Made by a program: the position numbers and the translations under genes | Shown: piece by piece, positions 52,289 through 62,892 of the stretch | Layout: every line of letters begins with the position of its first letter | How positions within the stretch are numbered: position 1 is the first letter of the stretch | The notes under the pieces: generated by a model | What the model was told of the DNA's origin: nothing | The model's input: only the letters and a program-made list of their open reading frames with translations | Databases searched by the model: none | NCBI GenBank assembly: GCA_027886185.1 | Contig: WOAB01000589.1 | Location: 4,593,001-4,657,000 of the forward strand | Length of the DNA stretch: 64,000 bases | Direction of reading: 5' to 3' | Source of the DNA: Rheum nobile | Taxonomy: Eukaryota; Streptophyta; Magnoliopsida; Caryophyllales; Polygonaceae

Positions 52289-53522
52289 TCACTTGAGGAT
52301 AGTAACTTTGACACGACTGCGCACAGTTGCTTCATCGAGCCCATACAATGCGTCAATCAGGTGAACCCGCAAAGAAGCAGGCCCCTTTGCCTGATCCATC
52401 CCAATCTCACCAGCAAGTCCAAAAACAGACAATGCAGAGACTGTTGCTTCAAGGGCATTTGGAGGGTCAAGTGAAACAAAGGCAGTGATGAGGGCTGTCA
52501 CGGCGCAACCTGTTGCTGTTATCCGTTGCATCATTTGAACGCCGTTGTGCACACCAATGACTCGCTCCCCGTCTGTGATTATGTCAACGGCTCCAGACAC
52601 TGCAACAATGGCACCAGTTTCTTTGGCCAAAGATTCCGCTGCTTCTAGGGCATCTGTTGATTCATGTAGGCTGTCTGCTCCCTGATTACAGTACCCCCAA
52701 AAAAAAAAAAAAAAAAAAACGGACCGAGAAGTAAGAAACAATATAACTGTTCACATGCTGTTTTTTTATTCTATTGATTTCATGAAACTGTGGATAACTT
52801 TGTCTATTGAAACAGCACTATTTTGATTACATGACACAATCTTGCCACTCAAAATTGATAATCAGTTTATCTCATTCTACAATCTATAACTAAAACTCAG
52901 ACGAAATTCGCACTTAAAATCAAACATCAGAGCACATAGATCATGAAACACAATCACAAATTCAGATAAAAACAAACCATCCCAGCCAAAGACATATTCA
53001 CAAACACCTTAACTGCAAAACTCATGACAAAGAACCGCTCCCAAATTCAGAAACATTTACCTTGTTGGAGCCCATAGAGGAAGTAGAAAGAGCAATAATT
53101 TCAGACCCATTCCCCCTAATTACACTGGGCTTCAACCCAACCAAATCCAAGCAAGCCCTCAACCGGAACTCAGACACGCGGGCGGCGACAGGGTCGAGCA
53201 CCCAAGGCTTACCAAGCCGGACGGCTAGCTCGGCCGCAGCCTTCATCGCCGGCAGCCAATCGGCGGTGAGCGTGCCGACGTTGACGCAGAGCGCGTGGGT
53301 GATGGGAGTGAAATCCGGGATCTCCAGGAGAGAGTGGACCATGGCGGGGGAAGCGCCGGCGGATAGGAGGGTGTTGGCCATTATGTCCATGGAAACGTAG
53401 TTGGTGATGCATTGGATTAATGGCGATTGCTGACGGAGTTCGGAGAGGAAGCTCCAGGCTATGTCGCCCCAGTCGGGTTCGAGTACAGCCGCCGGGTCTG
53501 GCTTGGATTTGGAGCCCTCCAT
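52289..53522 (-). CDS. THIM: Hydroxyethylthiazole kinase
   Basis: Two exons on -, 53522-53061 and 52681-52289, join in phase 0 into 284 codons plus stop; the intron starts GTAAAT and ends in a 20-T run followed by CTGTAATCAG. The enzyme phosphorylates 4-methyl-5-(2-hydroxyethyl)thiazole with ATP (EC 2.7.1.50) to salvage the thiazole half of thiamine. Ribokinase-like fold features: PLIQCITNYVSMDIMANTLL with GASPAM near the N-terminus (substrate site), KPWVLDPVAA, GLKPSVIRGNGSEIIAL, GAIVAVSGAVDIITDG and RITATGCAVTALITAFV with the catalytic cysteine in the anion-hole loop. Start is the first ATG in frame (MEGSKSKPDP); an upstream TTG is not used. Length is close to that of other plant THIM proteins. 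It is convergent with the dirigent gene, about 260 bp apart. Confidence 0.94.
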
Positions 53523-53649
53523 TATTGACGAGCCTACCAAAGGAAAGTGAGATTAGATTTTTGTTATAAATTATTAAGGATGCGGATCCGTTGAGAAACG
53601 AAACTTAGGTAAGAAACTTAGGTAAGAAATAAGAATGAATATTTATTTT
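53523..53649. other. THIM upstream region and LINE 3' flank
   Basis: Contains a short duplication, AAACTTAGGTAAG, at about 53600-53625 next to the LINE tail. The stretch GTTGAGAAACGAAACTTAGG could be the left end of the TIR element seen at 61.2-62.06 kb, which would make the LINE an insertion into it; evidence is weak. Confidence 0.35.
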
Positions 53650-53684
53650 TATTTTTTTCGATGAGGAAAAGCATTAGATTGGGC

Positions 53685-56426
53685 TTAGTTTCTGTACGAA
53701 GTCCAATCTAGAGCATTCTTACGGATGAGAACACGAAGGTCTGAATCAAGATCAAGAGCAGACACATTTGGTGAAAAGCTGAGTTTAGCAATGCGATCAG
53801 TCGAACGATTCACCTCCCGAAAAACGTGTCTAAAAACGATCTCCTGGAAAGAATGGATGTCAGTCAGAATGTCTGCAACAACCATCTCAATTTCCCAAGG
53901 ACAATCCCAAATGCCTTTAAGAGAATTAATAAGGCAGAGATTGTCACCCTCAATTTGTAGTTTTGTTACTTTCATAGTTTTGGCCATTTTGATGCTCTGT
54001 TTAAGCGCAAGTGCTTCTGTCATAAGAATACTATTAGAGTCGTACCGTAGATTTTCCATAAGGACGACGTCATCTTTGTCATTTCTGATGATGAATCACG
54101 CACTAGATTCACCATTAAGTTGTTTTGATCCATCAAAGTTTATTTTATGGAAGTGTTGGTGAGGTTTCTCCCAACGGAGAAATCTTGTTTTTCTTTTTTG
54201 TTGCTTTTTGCTTGATTTGATTGGGATATCCTTTTCCTCTTGTTTTTTCGTTAACGCCCAATTTTTTAGAATAGTGGCAATATATTGTGGGAGATTTTTT
54301 ATTTTATCATTTGGGTCAGTGTTAAAGATGGTTTGGTTCCTATGAATCCAAATACACCACCAAGAGGTGCAGAGACAGATGAATTCTTGTTTGGTTAATA
54401 ACGCTTGTAGTTCAGTCATAATGTCTTTTGGTTTTTTATTATTGATATCAATATGATTGATGATGTTACCAATAATCGAGCTTTGTTCACTCACTTGTTT
54501 GATTGTAAATGGGCATTTAATAAGAAAATGTGTTAGATCCTCTACAGGATTGCTGCATAGATCACATTCTAGTGGAACAGGGATGTGGTTCTGTGCTAAT
54601 CTAGATTTAGTAGGAAGCCCTTCATGACAGATTTTCCACATAAATTTTTTCACTTTAGGATATGTGTCAAGTTTCCATATCCACGAAAGATTATTAGTAT
54701 TAGGGTTTTGTTGTTTGGTGATCAGTTCGAAGGCTGATTTGGTAGAGAACCATCCATTTTTACTTGTGGTCCAATACAATCTATCCGAGATAGGATTCTC
54801 AGGGATAGGTATGTTTAAGATAAGTTCTACCGTTTGCCTATTTAGAGTTTCATTTAGTTTTGTTAGGTTCCACCGACGATTTAAATCAATGAAGTCACTA
54901 ACTTTTATGGATGGGTTAATGTTAGTATGCGGTAGTGCATTATTTTTAATATTGATATTAGATATCCAATTATCAGTCCATAAATGAATGTCTTTGCCAT
55001 CACCAATAAGCCACTGAAGTCCAGATTGAAATTCAGTTCGGAGATTAAGAAGATGCGACCATTGCCAGGAGAGATTCCCTTTTTTCTTATATTGTAGAAT
55101 ATTAGTATATTTGAGATACTTTTCATTAATAATTTTAACCCAAATATTGTTAGGTTCAACAAGGATTTTCCATAAGAGTTTCATTTGAAGTGCTTTGTTC
55201 ATATCTTGTGTTTTTCTGATTCCCGTGCCACCATTATTTTTATTTTTGCAAATCTTATCCCATCCGATTAAGGGTTTGTATGAGGGATCATTGTTCCAAA
55301 AGAAGCTTCTGTTGATAACATCTAGTTCTTTATGTATATACAATGGAAGCATGAAGCTTTGCATAATATAGTTTGGCTTAGTAGCTAGGTTGGATTTTAT
55401 TAATGTGTTTCTGCCTTCTTGAGAAAGAGAGTTTGCTTTCCATTTTGTTAATTGATTCCTAGTGAATGTGATTGTATCCTGGAAAGTATCATGGTTTACT
55501 TTTCCATTTATGATGGGGCAACCTACGTATTTCTCTAAAGAGATGGAGTGAGAAATACCAAGTACAGACTGTATTAAGTTTTTAGTGGCGTTTGTGGTAT
55601 TATTAGTTGTCTGGAAGGACGATTTATGGAAGTTAACACATTGGCCTGAGATAGAGCAATATTCTTCGATAATTTTTTTAATTCTAGTGCATGCAATCTG
55701 ATTTGCTTTGGCAAAGATAAGAATATCATCGGCAAAGGCAAGGAAAGGGATATTGGACCCTCTTCTAGAGATTTTAAATCCAATTTGGTTATTATTTGTA
55801 GAACTTTCCGCTTGGAGTTTTCTAGCTAATATTTCGGCTCTTAAGATAAAGAGGAAAGGGGACAAGGGATCTCTTTGACGAAGTTCTCTTTTTGGGAAGA
55901 ATACGTCGGTTGGTCCATTGTTAACTAAAACTGAGAAAGTTACTGTTTCAATGCATTCTTTAATCCAACCTAGAAAAATTGGGGAAAATCCAAATTTTTC
56001 TAAGACTTTAAGAATAAATTCCCATTCAATTTTATCATATGCTTTTTCCATATCAAGCTTGATTGCAACCCAACCTTCTTTTCCCTTTTTAGCTCGGAAA
56101 GAGTGGACAATTTCATGGGCTATAAGAATATTATCTTGGATAGCACGGTCTGCAACAAAGGCTCCTTGTAGGGGGTGGATGAGTTGGTTCAGAATTGGTT
56201 TCATTCGGTTAATCATGATTTTTGATATTATTTTGTATATGGTGGAACAGAGACTTATGGGTCTATAATGATTAGTGGAATTTGGGTTATCACATTTTGG
56301 GATCAGTGTAATGAAGGTGTGGTTAATTTGTTTGAGTAGTTTTCCTGAGTGAAAGAAATTTTTAACCGCTTTAATCACCATAGGACCGACAATGTGCCAA
56401 TATTTTTGGTAGAAAAGAGCAGACAT
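53685..56426 (-). pseudogene. LINE ORF2: reverse transcriptase, zf-RVT and RNase H
   Basis: The frame from 56426 has PGPDG just upstream, FITLIPKCDNPNSTNHYRPI, WVAIKLDMEKAYDKIEWEF (first catalytic Asp), RQRDPLSPFLFI (Arg in place of the conserved Gly of RQGDPLSP) and FLAFADDILIFAKANQ (catalytic DD). A zf-RVT domain has KVKKFMWKICHEGLPTKSRL and CDLCSNPVEDLTHFLIKCPF. RNase H starts at KINFDGS. A TGA at 54096-54098 interrupts it; the same frame resumes with TEALALKQSIKMAK, LQIEGDN and REVNRSTDRIAKLS to 53685. The product would copy LINE RNA into DNA at the nicked target. Confidence 0.9.
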
Positions 56427-56430
56427 ACCA

Positions 56431-57696
56431 TCAGGTCCAGGATATTATTGTTAATGGTACTTTTTTGAATCTTTTTTCAAAGTCCGATCTGATTTCTTTT
56501 CTGATATTTTCTAAGCCAATGATAATTGTTCCATCGTTGGTTCTTATTTCTTTAATGATTTTTCTACTTCGTCTACCGTTGGCCACCCGATGAAAGTAGT
56601 TGGAGTTTGTGTCAATTGACTTTATATGTTTAATTTTCGCGCGTTGGCTCCAATATCTCTTATGAAAGGATAGCAGATTGTCTTTTTTTATTATTAATTT
56701 ATTTTGTTTAGTAATTAAGTTCTGAGTAGGATTAGTTATAATATCTTTTTGTATAGCTGTGAGTGACTTTTCAACCTCTTGTAGTTGATTAAAGATATTG
56801 CCAAAGGTTGTCTTATTCCAACGTTTAGCGCTTATTTTAAGAGCATTGGTTTTTTTCACAAGATTAAACATGTGAGTACCATTGGTGTGGATGCGCCAGG
56901 CTTGTTTAACAATATTTTCAAAATCTTTCCTATAGGTCCACATTTTTTCAAATTTGAATGGTTGTGCTTTGATATGGTTCTGGTTTGTTAGTTCAATAGA
57001 AATGGGGCAGTGATCAGAGAATGTAAAGGCATGATTCCTAGTGAAGATTCCAGGATACCATTGTAGGATTTGATCATGTATAAGAGCTCTGTCAAGTTTA
57101 GAGTATATGTTGTTGATTTCTGTTATGTTTTTCTTCCACGTGAACTCACCACCCTGGGTGGGGATATCAATGAGGTCACAATTATTTTTAAAATTGTGAA
57201 GTCTAAGGAATTTGGAGGCGGGGAGGTGGCAGCCACCCAATCTTTCGCTATTATTTTGGATTTCATTTAGGTCACCTATAATCAGGCAAGCCATATTAGT
57301 TTGTTGGATGAATGTGGTAAGTCGGGCCCAAAAAGGGTCTTTATCGGTATCTCTAGGTGGGGCATAGACAAAGATGATCAAGATACAAATATCATTATCT
57401 AAAATTTTATATTTAACTGCAATAAACCGATTATCAATATGAGAGATTTCACAAATTTCATTTTGTAGTTGATGTACTTTCCACATAACACACAGACCTC
57501 TTGAAAAGCCAATAGCAGGAGTATAGTGGAAATTGTCAAACCCTGCTTTTCTCCAAAGGTGTGGTTTCAGTTCTTTTTCAATTCTAGTTTCAACTAGAGC
57601 CATGATTTGAATTTTCTCAATTTTGCAGAAAGAATCCACATCGGTCCATAGGTTTGTGCGACCAATGCCTCGATAGTTCCAAAGGCATATCTTCAT
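56431..57696 (-). pseudogene. LINE ORF2: AP endonuclease domain
   Basis: MKICLWNYRGIG opens ORF2. Catalytic motifs are intact: MALVETRIEK (Glu), IIGDLNEIQN (Asp, Asn), SKLDRALIHDQ and FSDHCPISIEL (Asp-His). It would nick the target site. After KRFKKVPLTI the frame ends at 56431 with TGA, while PGPDGMSALF continues in another frame. The distance between these two motifs is much shorter than usual, so a deletion of about 50-60 codons with frame change separates endonuclease from reverse transcriptase. Confidence 0.88.
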
Positions 57697-59285
57697 AAAA
57701 ATACCTTGTAATATTTTGCAAGTAAAATTGGTCTTGCTAGTTGGTGAATCTTGGTTGTTAATTGTTTACGATTAAGTAATGAGGGTCTATAGTACCCAAC
57801 CCCACACGAAGACTTGGTGAGTGGATTATAGTGTATAATATAAAGAGAATGGATGAACATGGTAAGCAGGGGCCAAGGAGATGGTGGCCACATAAGGTAG
57901 TGGTGATTATAGTTCTCGTGTAATCCATCATAAAAGTGAGTGTGATGGTAGTTAAGTTTCCAGTGAATACATCTATTAATGGTAGGAGTCTTGAAAAGAA
58001 GCATGCAGTTAGTAAGGTAAAGTTGGTTTTTAGAATATGATGAATTAATCTTTAAGCAGATTACAAAATATGGATAATAGGGGTTGGGACAGAAGCAGTG
58101 CCAGCCGTAATTGGATTTGTTATACCAATGGAAGCTATTAATTATAGAGTGAAAAATGAGCATGAGAGGCTTAAGTGCAGTATATACTATAGTAGTGAGG
58201 AGAGCATAATTTTTATTTATGATCAGGAAACTTTTGAGTGTAGTTATTGTATCACAAAAGACCCATACAAACCAGATAATGGATAATAGACTATCCTGTT
58301 GAGGGCTAAAGCACTTTGTTATCCTATTGATGAGAAGTAGAGGAGTAGGCATCCAATGGTAAATAGTTTTATTGTTGTTTTTAAAGTAACAATGACTACA
58401 AGCAATCAAAAAATACCAGAGAGGATCCCAGAGGAGTGCATCCCTGATATTCAGATGTTCAGTGAAGGCGTTATAACACTGATTTTGAACGTTTACAAGA
58501 AACAGCATATGTAAAGAGATAGTATTGAAACCCAATGGATGACACATATAAAGAAATTGAGTGATCATATTAGATTTGGTATGGTAATACCAAGAAGGAT
58601 AATTTTGGAGATGAAAACCAGTTCTGAACCAGTGAGCAACCATCATTATAATAAGGCGTAGCACTAAGCTCAGAATACATAGATCATTGTATGAGAACTC
58701 AACACTCTTTGATAGGGTAGACCCATAAGGGTACAAGGTACAATTGATTTTTGGATTGTGAATCCGTTGATAATTGGTATTAGATTTCTGAAAACAAGGG
58801 GTAAGGTGGAGGCAGCAACTCCTAAGAGAGCTTGATGAGTTAAGGATGTTCAGGCCAACATAATTCCTTGATAAGAAACCCTGAGAAGTCCACCATGGAG
58901 TCAAGTAGCCAAGGATACAAATAGCATTAAAGTTAAAGGTCTTGGGTTGAGAAAGACCATGAGACCCAAGATTCAATTTGTGCAGTTTAAAGTTGAGAGT
59001 AAGAACCCACCTAGTAGCACCAAGGGAGAGCCAAATATAGTTGCCAGAGATCAGTCTGATAAGTTTGCAGCAGAGATAAACCTTCGTCAAGTAATAACCA
59101 TGAGTAGACCACTCATAAGAGAGGAGGTAATAGGAACTGCGAAACAAAGAGCAGATGAGTAAATTAATAGTATGCAGTGGATCATAACCATAATGAAAAT
59201 AGTACATTGATAGGAGTAATGCACACCCAAAGGGATAAAGCCCCAGGGATGCAAAACTAGAGGAGTTACACCAAGGATACCACAC
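57693..59285 (-). CDS. 530-codon open frame of unknown nature within the LINE
   Basis: A stop-free frame on the LINE sense strand between ORF1 and ORF2, rich in Leu, Ser, Tyr, His, Asn, Trp and Cys (for example WYPWCNSSSFASLGLYPFGC near the start and RPILLAKYYKVFL at the end). It has no zinc knuckle, RRM or other known LINE motif, and overlaps the ORF2 start by 4 nt. The sense strand is pyrimidine-rich, which lowers stop frequency, but the other two frames of this strand have no comparable opening. It may be a lineage-specific ORF or an accident of composition. Confidence 0.3.
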   Translation of the reverse strand: MWYPWCNSSSFASLGLYPFGCALLLSMYYFHYGYDPLHTINLLICSLFRSSYYLLSYEWSTHGYYLTKVYLCCKLIRLISGNYIWLSLGATRWVLTLNFKLHKLNLGSHGLSQPKTFNFNAICILGYLTPWWTSQGFLSRNYVGLNILNSSSSLRSCCLHLTPCFQKSNTNYQRIHNPKINCTLYPYGSTLSKSVEFSYNDLCILSLVLRLIIMMVAHWFRTGFHLQNYPSWYYHTKSNMITQFLYMCHPLGFNTISLHMLFLVNVQNQCYNAFTEHLNIRDALLWDPLWYFLIACSHCYFKNNNKTIYHWMPTPLLLINRITKCFSPQQDSLLSIIWFVWVFCDTITTLKSFLIINKNYALLTTIVYTALKPLMLIFHSIINSFHWYNKSNYGWHCFCPNPYYPYFVICLKINSSYSKNQLYLTNCMLLFKTPTINRCIHWKLNYHHTHFYDGLHENYNHHYLMWPPSPWPLLTMFIHSLYIIHYNPLTKSSCGVGYYRPSLLNRKQLTTKIHQLARPILLAKYYKVFL

Positions 59286-59416
59286 AGTTACATAACTTAA
59301 ACAACTAGATAAATGATTAGCAACAGAATTCTTCCATCCCAGTAAGTGGGAGTACCAAAAGGGGGAGTGAAATGGGGGACATCAATGATGCAGGTGGTGG
59401 GGCATCATGGTAGACA

Positions 59417-60157
59417 TTAAATCCTCAAACCAGACATTAAATCTTTTATAGACCATGTTGGCATCAGGAATCCACACGAAGCTATTTTGTTTTTGGACAA
59501 GTCAATGTTAACACAAATCCTAGTGAACTTAGCCCACTTGCGTTTGGCAGCAAAGGGGTCAAGTTTCAGCAAGGTAGCAAAATGGTTTTCTTCCAGGATA
59601 GCTTGGATAGCTTCAACATTACAATATTCAATAGGCAAAAGAGGGATCCTAATCCAGAGATCCATTTGGAACAGATTATGAAACTGAGGGTCAAAGGTAT
59701 CACATCCATGTTTAAGCAAAAGGAGTTGACCAAAGACATGGAAGAGTCTACCTTCCCAAACTTTTTTCATGTCAAGGGGATTAGCAAACTTAATTTCAAA
59801 CCAACCATAGTGACGATCAGAGAAACTAAATCCCCCCTTGAGAGTTCTCCATTCCATTTTGAGTTTAGCGAAAACTTTAGGAAAGTCTATCGGGTTACCT
59901 ATGATATAGCCCATAAGGGTAGACTCCATAGATTTTTTCACATTTTCTCTTGCCTTAGAGAGTCTGGATAGAAAGGCCTGAGTGTCAATCTTAGGCTTAG
60001 CAACCCCTTCCTCTCTAAGAGCATGCCCAAGTATATTAGTGGGAGGAATAACAGGGATAACAGAGCTTTCACCAGTTGTAGGGTCATTAATGTGGGTAGT
60101 TTTGTTGCTAGTTGGGTAGATATTGTTGTTGGCTTGTGAAGCCTCTGTGCAGAGCAC
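59417..60157 (-). pseudogene. LINE ORF1 with DUF4283 domain
   Basis: The frame contains VAKPKIDTQAFLSRLSKARE, LKMEWRTLKGGFSFSDRHYG, WFEIKFANPLDMKKVWEGRL, LKHGCDTFDPQ, WIRIPLLPIEYCNVEAIQAI and KFTRICVNIDLSKN. This is the DUF4283 nucleic-acid-binding part of plant LINE ORF1. The reading then shifts: the expected WIP-type continuation lies in another frame, and no CCHC knuckle follows. The frame has no ATG at its 5' end; a plausible ATG (MDKGK) lies at about 60186 in the neighbouring frame, implying another frameshift. Confidence 0.8.
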
Positions 60158-61085
60158 AGTAGAAAAGGGTTTTTCCCTTTATCCATGAGATTCTTGAAGA
60201 GCACAGGTAAATAAGAAGACCAATAGTAATTGCAGGAGTAAGTGAACACAAGCAAAGTGGAAGGAAATAAAGAGCAGGGAATTTTCAGAGGTGGAGTGCA
60301 ATTAGTGTACTGATGATTAGTATATTTATAGCAGAAAATGATAGCATGGAATTTAAGATTTGAGTAACTAAGGGAGTTTGGAGTGATACACCTGTACAAA
60401 AGAATAGTCTTCAAAGGACTAAGCTTCTGAGGGCAGCGTCCAAGAAACCAGAAAGGACATTGAGCAATAGTTTGCAGGGTGGAGTGTCCATCAAGCCAGT
60501 CAGATTGCAGCAGCCAGAAGGTACGGAAGGCAATCAGAAGTTTGCAAGGCGGCTTAGAGAGGAAAGTGTGCCCCCCAAGCACCCTAAGGATGGGTTTCAA
60601 CAGAGAAACGTGGCCTCCAAGCCAATACACACACAACAGTGATCTGAGACAACCCCGACAAGTCACATCCCAAGGAGATGGAAAGGAGTTCCACAGCGGC
60701 GCCACCAACACGCCGCCCACAAGAGTCAACTTAACTCGGAGAGAGAGGATAGTTGGTCTAAGAGCGAGCCACCCAAGGATATGTAAATCCAAGAGGTATT
60801 TGAAATTAGTACGATTGGAGGTGGAAAGAGTCTGAAACAAAGGAAAAAGAGAAACTTTCTGGGGAGTTTTCCGAGCGTGTCCATGGAAACAACTTTTGGG
60901 AATATTTTTAGGGTTTTTTGGTTTCAGAAATTGGAAGCTCTTAACAAAGTACAGCAGCACAAAGAGCAGAGTATTAATGGCTTTGAGCCATCGAATCACA
61001 AGCAAGGCGGCGAAGATGCAGATGAAAATTTTGGGGAAAAGTTGCTGAAAAGAGGGAACAGTGTGAGGGTTTTTTTTTGCTGGTG
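60158..61085 (-). other. LINE 5' region with a 355-codon open frame
   Basis: Pyrimidine-rich on the sense strand. A frame from 61005 to 59938 is open and reads as a Leu/Cys/Trp-rich sequence with loosely repeated WLGGHVSLLKP, LGGHTFLSKPP and WLDGHSTLQ segments. The corresponding DNA phrases near 60480, 60562 and 60602 (on +, TG-CC-CCAAGC-like) are weak repeats. It overlaps the start of ORF1 in another frame. Probably the untranslated, promoter-bearing leader. Confidence 0.4.
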
Positions 61086-62059
61086 AAAGAGAGTGTTTTT
61101 GAGTTGGGTTTTCATTTTATTATTGAATATGGGTTATTTGATCTAAGAAAACTAAAGGCGTAGATTAAAAAAACCAAAAAAACGCAATAATTCGACACAG
61201 TCGAATTTTATTTGAAAAAAACGCGTATTTTTGGGGGGAAATACGGACGGATGCATGTGCTTGCGTTTTTTTTATTCGCTAGCACATACAACACAAAAAT
61301 AATGCACATAGAGACTTATTTTCATGAACATATAGGCAAAAATCTGTGCATTTTTTAACTCGTCCACATAAAGTCAAATGAAATACAAACTTGTGCACAT
61401 TTCACGGGTAACTTTTTTACATGTATGTGCGTGAGTTTTCACTAAACAAAGACAAACAAATATTCATGCACATATAAGCACAAACTCGTGCACGTTCTAG
61501 AAAAGTGCATCAGTTTTTGCCTGTATGTGCGTGTGTTTCCACTTATACAAAGTCACACATAAAGTCGAAATATGTGCACATACATGCACAAACTTGTGCA
61601 CATTCCAAGAAGTGCATAAGTTTTTGCATTTATGTGTATGAGTTTTCACTTAAACAAAGTCACACATACAATCAAAACTTAGGCACATACAAGCACAAAC
61701 TTGTGCACATTCTGAGAAGTGCATAAGTTTTTATCTGTATGTGCATGAATTTTTACTTACACAAAGTGATGTACATTTTTATTTCTAGAAAATATGTAAG
61801 TGGAACTCATGCACACCCAGTACAAATTACATGCACATACAAGTATAAAGGCATGACACTTCAAAAGGAATGCACATACAGTTCAAAACTCATGTATATT
61901 TTAACCCAGAAAAACGATGTACACAAGTAGAATTTAGATGCACATACAAGTCCAAATTCATGCACACACAACCCAAAATCTATGCACATCCCATATCCTG
62001 TGCGCGCACGCGTTTTTTTATTCTCACTCTAATAATCTTTCTCACTTGAACCTTTCCCA
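61086..62059. mobile_element. E-like TIR element with TGTGCA array (right part)
   Basis: The right end ATTCTCACTC...CTTTCTCACTTGAAC-CTTTCCCA parallels the right end of element E (TTTCTCACG...TTCTCACCTGAACGCTCCCA). The interior is rich in GTGCACATACA/TATGTGCGTG. The left end is not identified here; if the LINE inserted into this element, it may lie near 53590. Confidence 0.45.
61380..61790. repeat. About 107-bp tandem repeat, four units
   Basis: The phrase TTGTGCACATTC-AGAAGTGCAT recurs at about 61392, 61489, 61596 and 61704, each followed by TATGTGCGTGAGTTTTCACT and CAAAGTCACACAT. Units differ by small changes. Translated frames (FSLKQSHTYNQN-like repeats) are by-products. Confidence 0.75.
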
Positions 62060-62082
62060 ACTATTAAAGAGTATTATTATAC

Positions 62083-62879
62083 GACAAAAAATAGGGTGAG
62101 GACGAGGCTTTAGGAGAGGAGTGAGAATGCTATAAAACCGTTAGATAAAGAAATAGAGCGTCCAGATTAGTTAAGGAAAAAATTCGGATACAATTCGACA
62201 CAGTTGATTTTTTTGCGAAAAAACGCTTCCCGTGTGCACGCCCATTTTGGTCCCTATGAACACATACGTTGTTTTGCATGCACACACACGTTGTTTTCAT
62301 GTGCGCACACATGTCATTTATTGTATGCACACGTAGCTTATTTTCGTTCGTTTTCATACGTATGCACACATGTTATTTCGTACGTGCTTTGAGTCATTTT
62401 CGCATGCACACATGTTATTTTCATGTGCATACATGCACACCTACGTTGTTTTACATGCACACATGCATGTTTCACATGCACACATAGCATGTAGTGCATT
62501 TCATATGCACAAACATGTCATTTTCACATACACACGTTAGTATACGTCGCATGCACACAATCGTGTTTTCATGTGCACACGTTTTGTTCATTCCATATAA
62601 ACACATGCGTTTTATTCATGCATACAAAAATGAATTTCACGTGCACATCATAGTGCATTTGGCATGCACACAATAGTCTATTTGGCATGCACACATCAGT
62701 GTATTTGGCATGCACACAAATTTGCAAATCGTGTGCACGCGAATCCGTCTTTTTCGCAAATAATTCGGTCGTGTCGGATGTTTTAAAAACAATTTGGGCA
62801 CTCTGTTTGTTTTCCATCCGACGGCTCTCATGCGTCCTCATTCCTCTCCTCCATTCCCATCCTCACCGAATCTCAACCC
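62083..62879. mobile_element. MULE-type TIR element with 9-bp TSD
   Basis: TTATTATAC flanks it at 62074-62082 and 62880-62888 (perfect). The left end includes GGTGAGGACGAGG, GGAGAGGAGTGAGAATGC and TTCGACACAGTTGATTTTTT. The complement of the right end has GGTGAGGATGGG, GGAGAGGAATGAGGACGC and GTCGGAT with TTTTAAAACATCCGACACGA. The interior (62230-62740) is an array of CATGCACACATG/TTTTCATGTGCACAC units. No coding capacity. Confidence 0.8.
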
Positions 62880-62892
62880 TTATTATACTATA

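Larger units (their letters stand above)
53650..61085 (-). mobile_element. L1-type LINE with RNase H, nearly full length
   Basis: About 7.4 kb on -. From 5' to 3': a pyrimidine-rich 5' region (61085-60158), DUF4283 ORF1 (60157-59417), a 1.7-kb stretch with a 530-codon open frame, AP endonuclease, reverse transcriptase, zf-RVT and RNase H (57696-53685), and an A-rich tail near 53665-53640. Plant L1-type LINEs share this order. The 5' border is set by the change of composition near 61085 and is approximate; no secure target duplication was found. Confidence 0.85.

Noticed and set aside
61505..62841. Cys/His-rich repeated peptides
   Set aside because: They are translations of TGTGCA minisatellite arrays, open in several frames and both strands.
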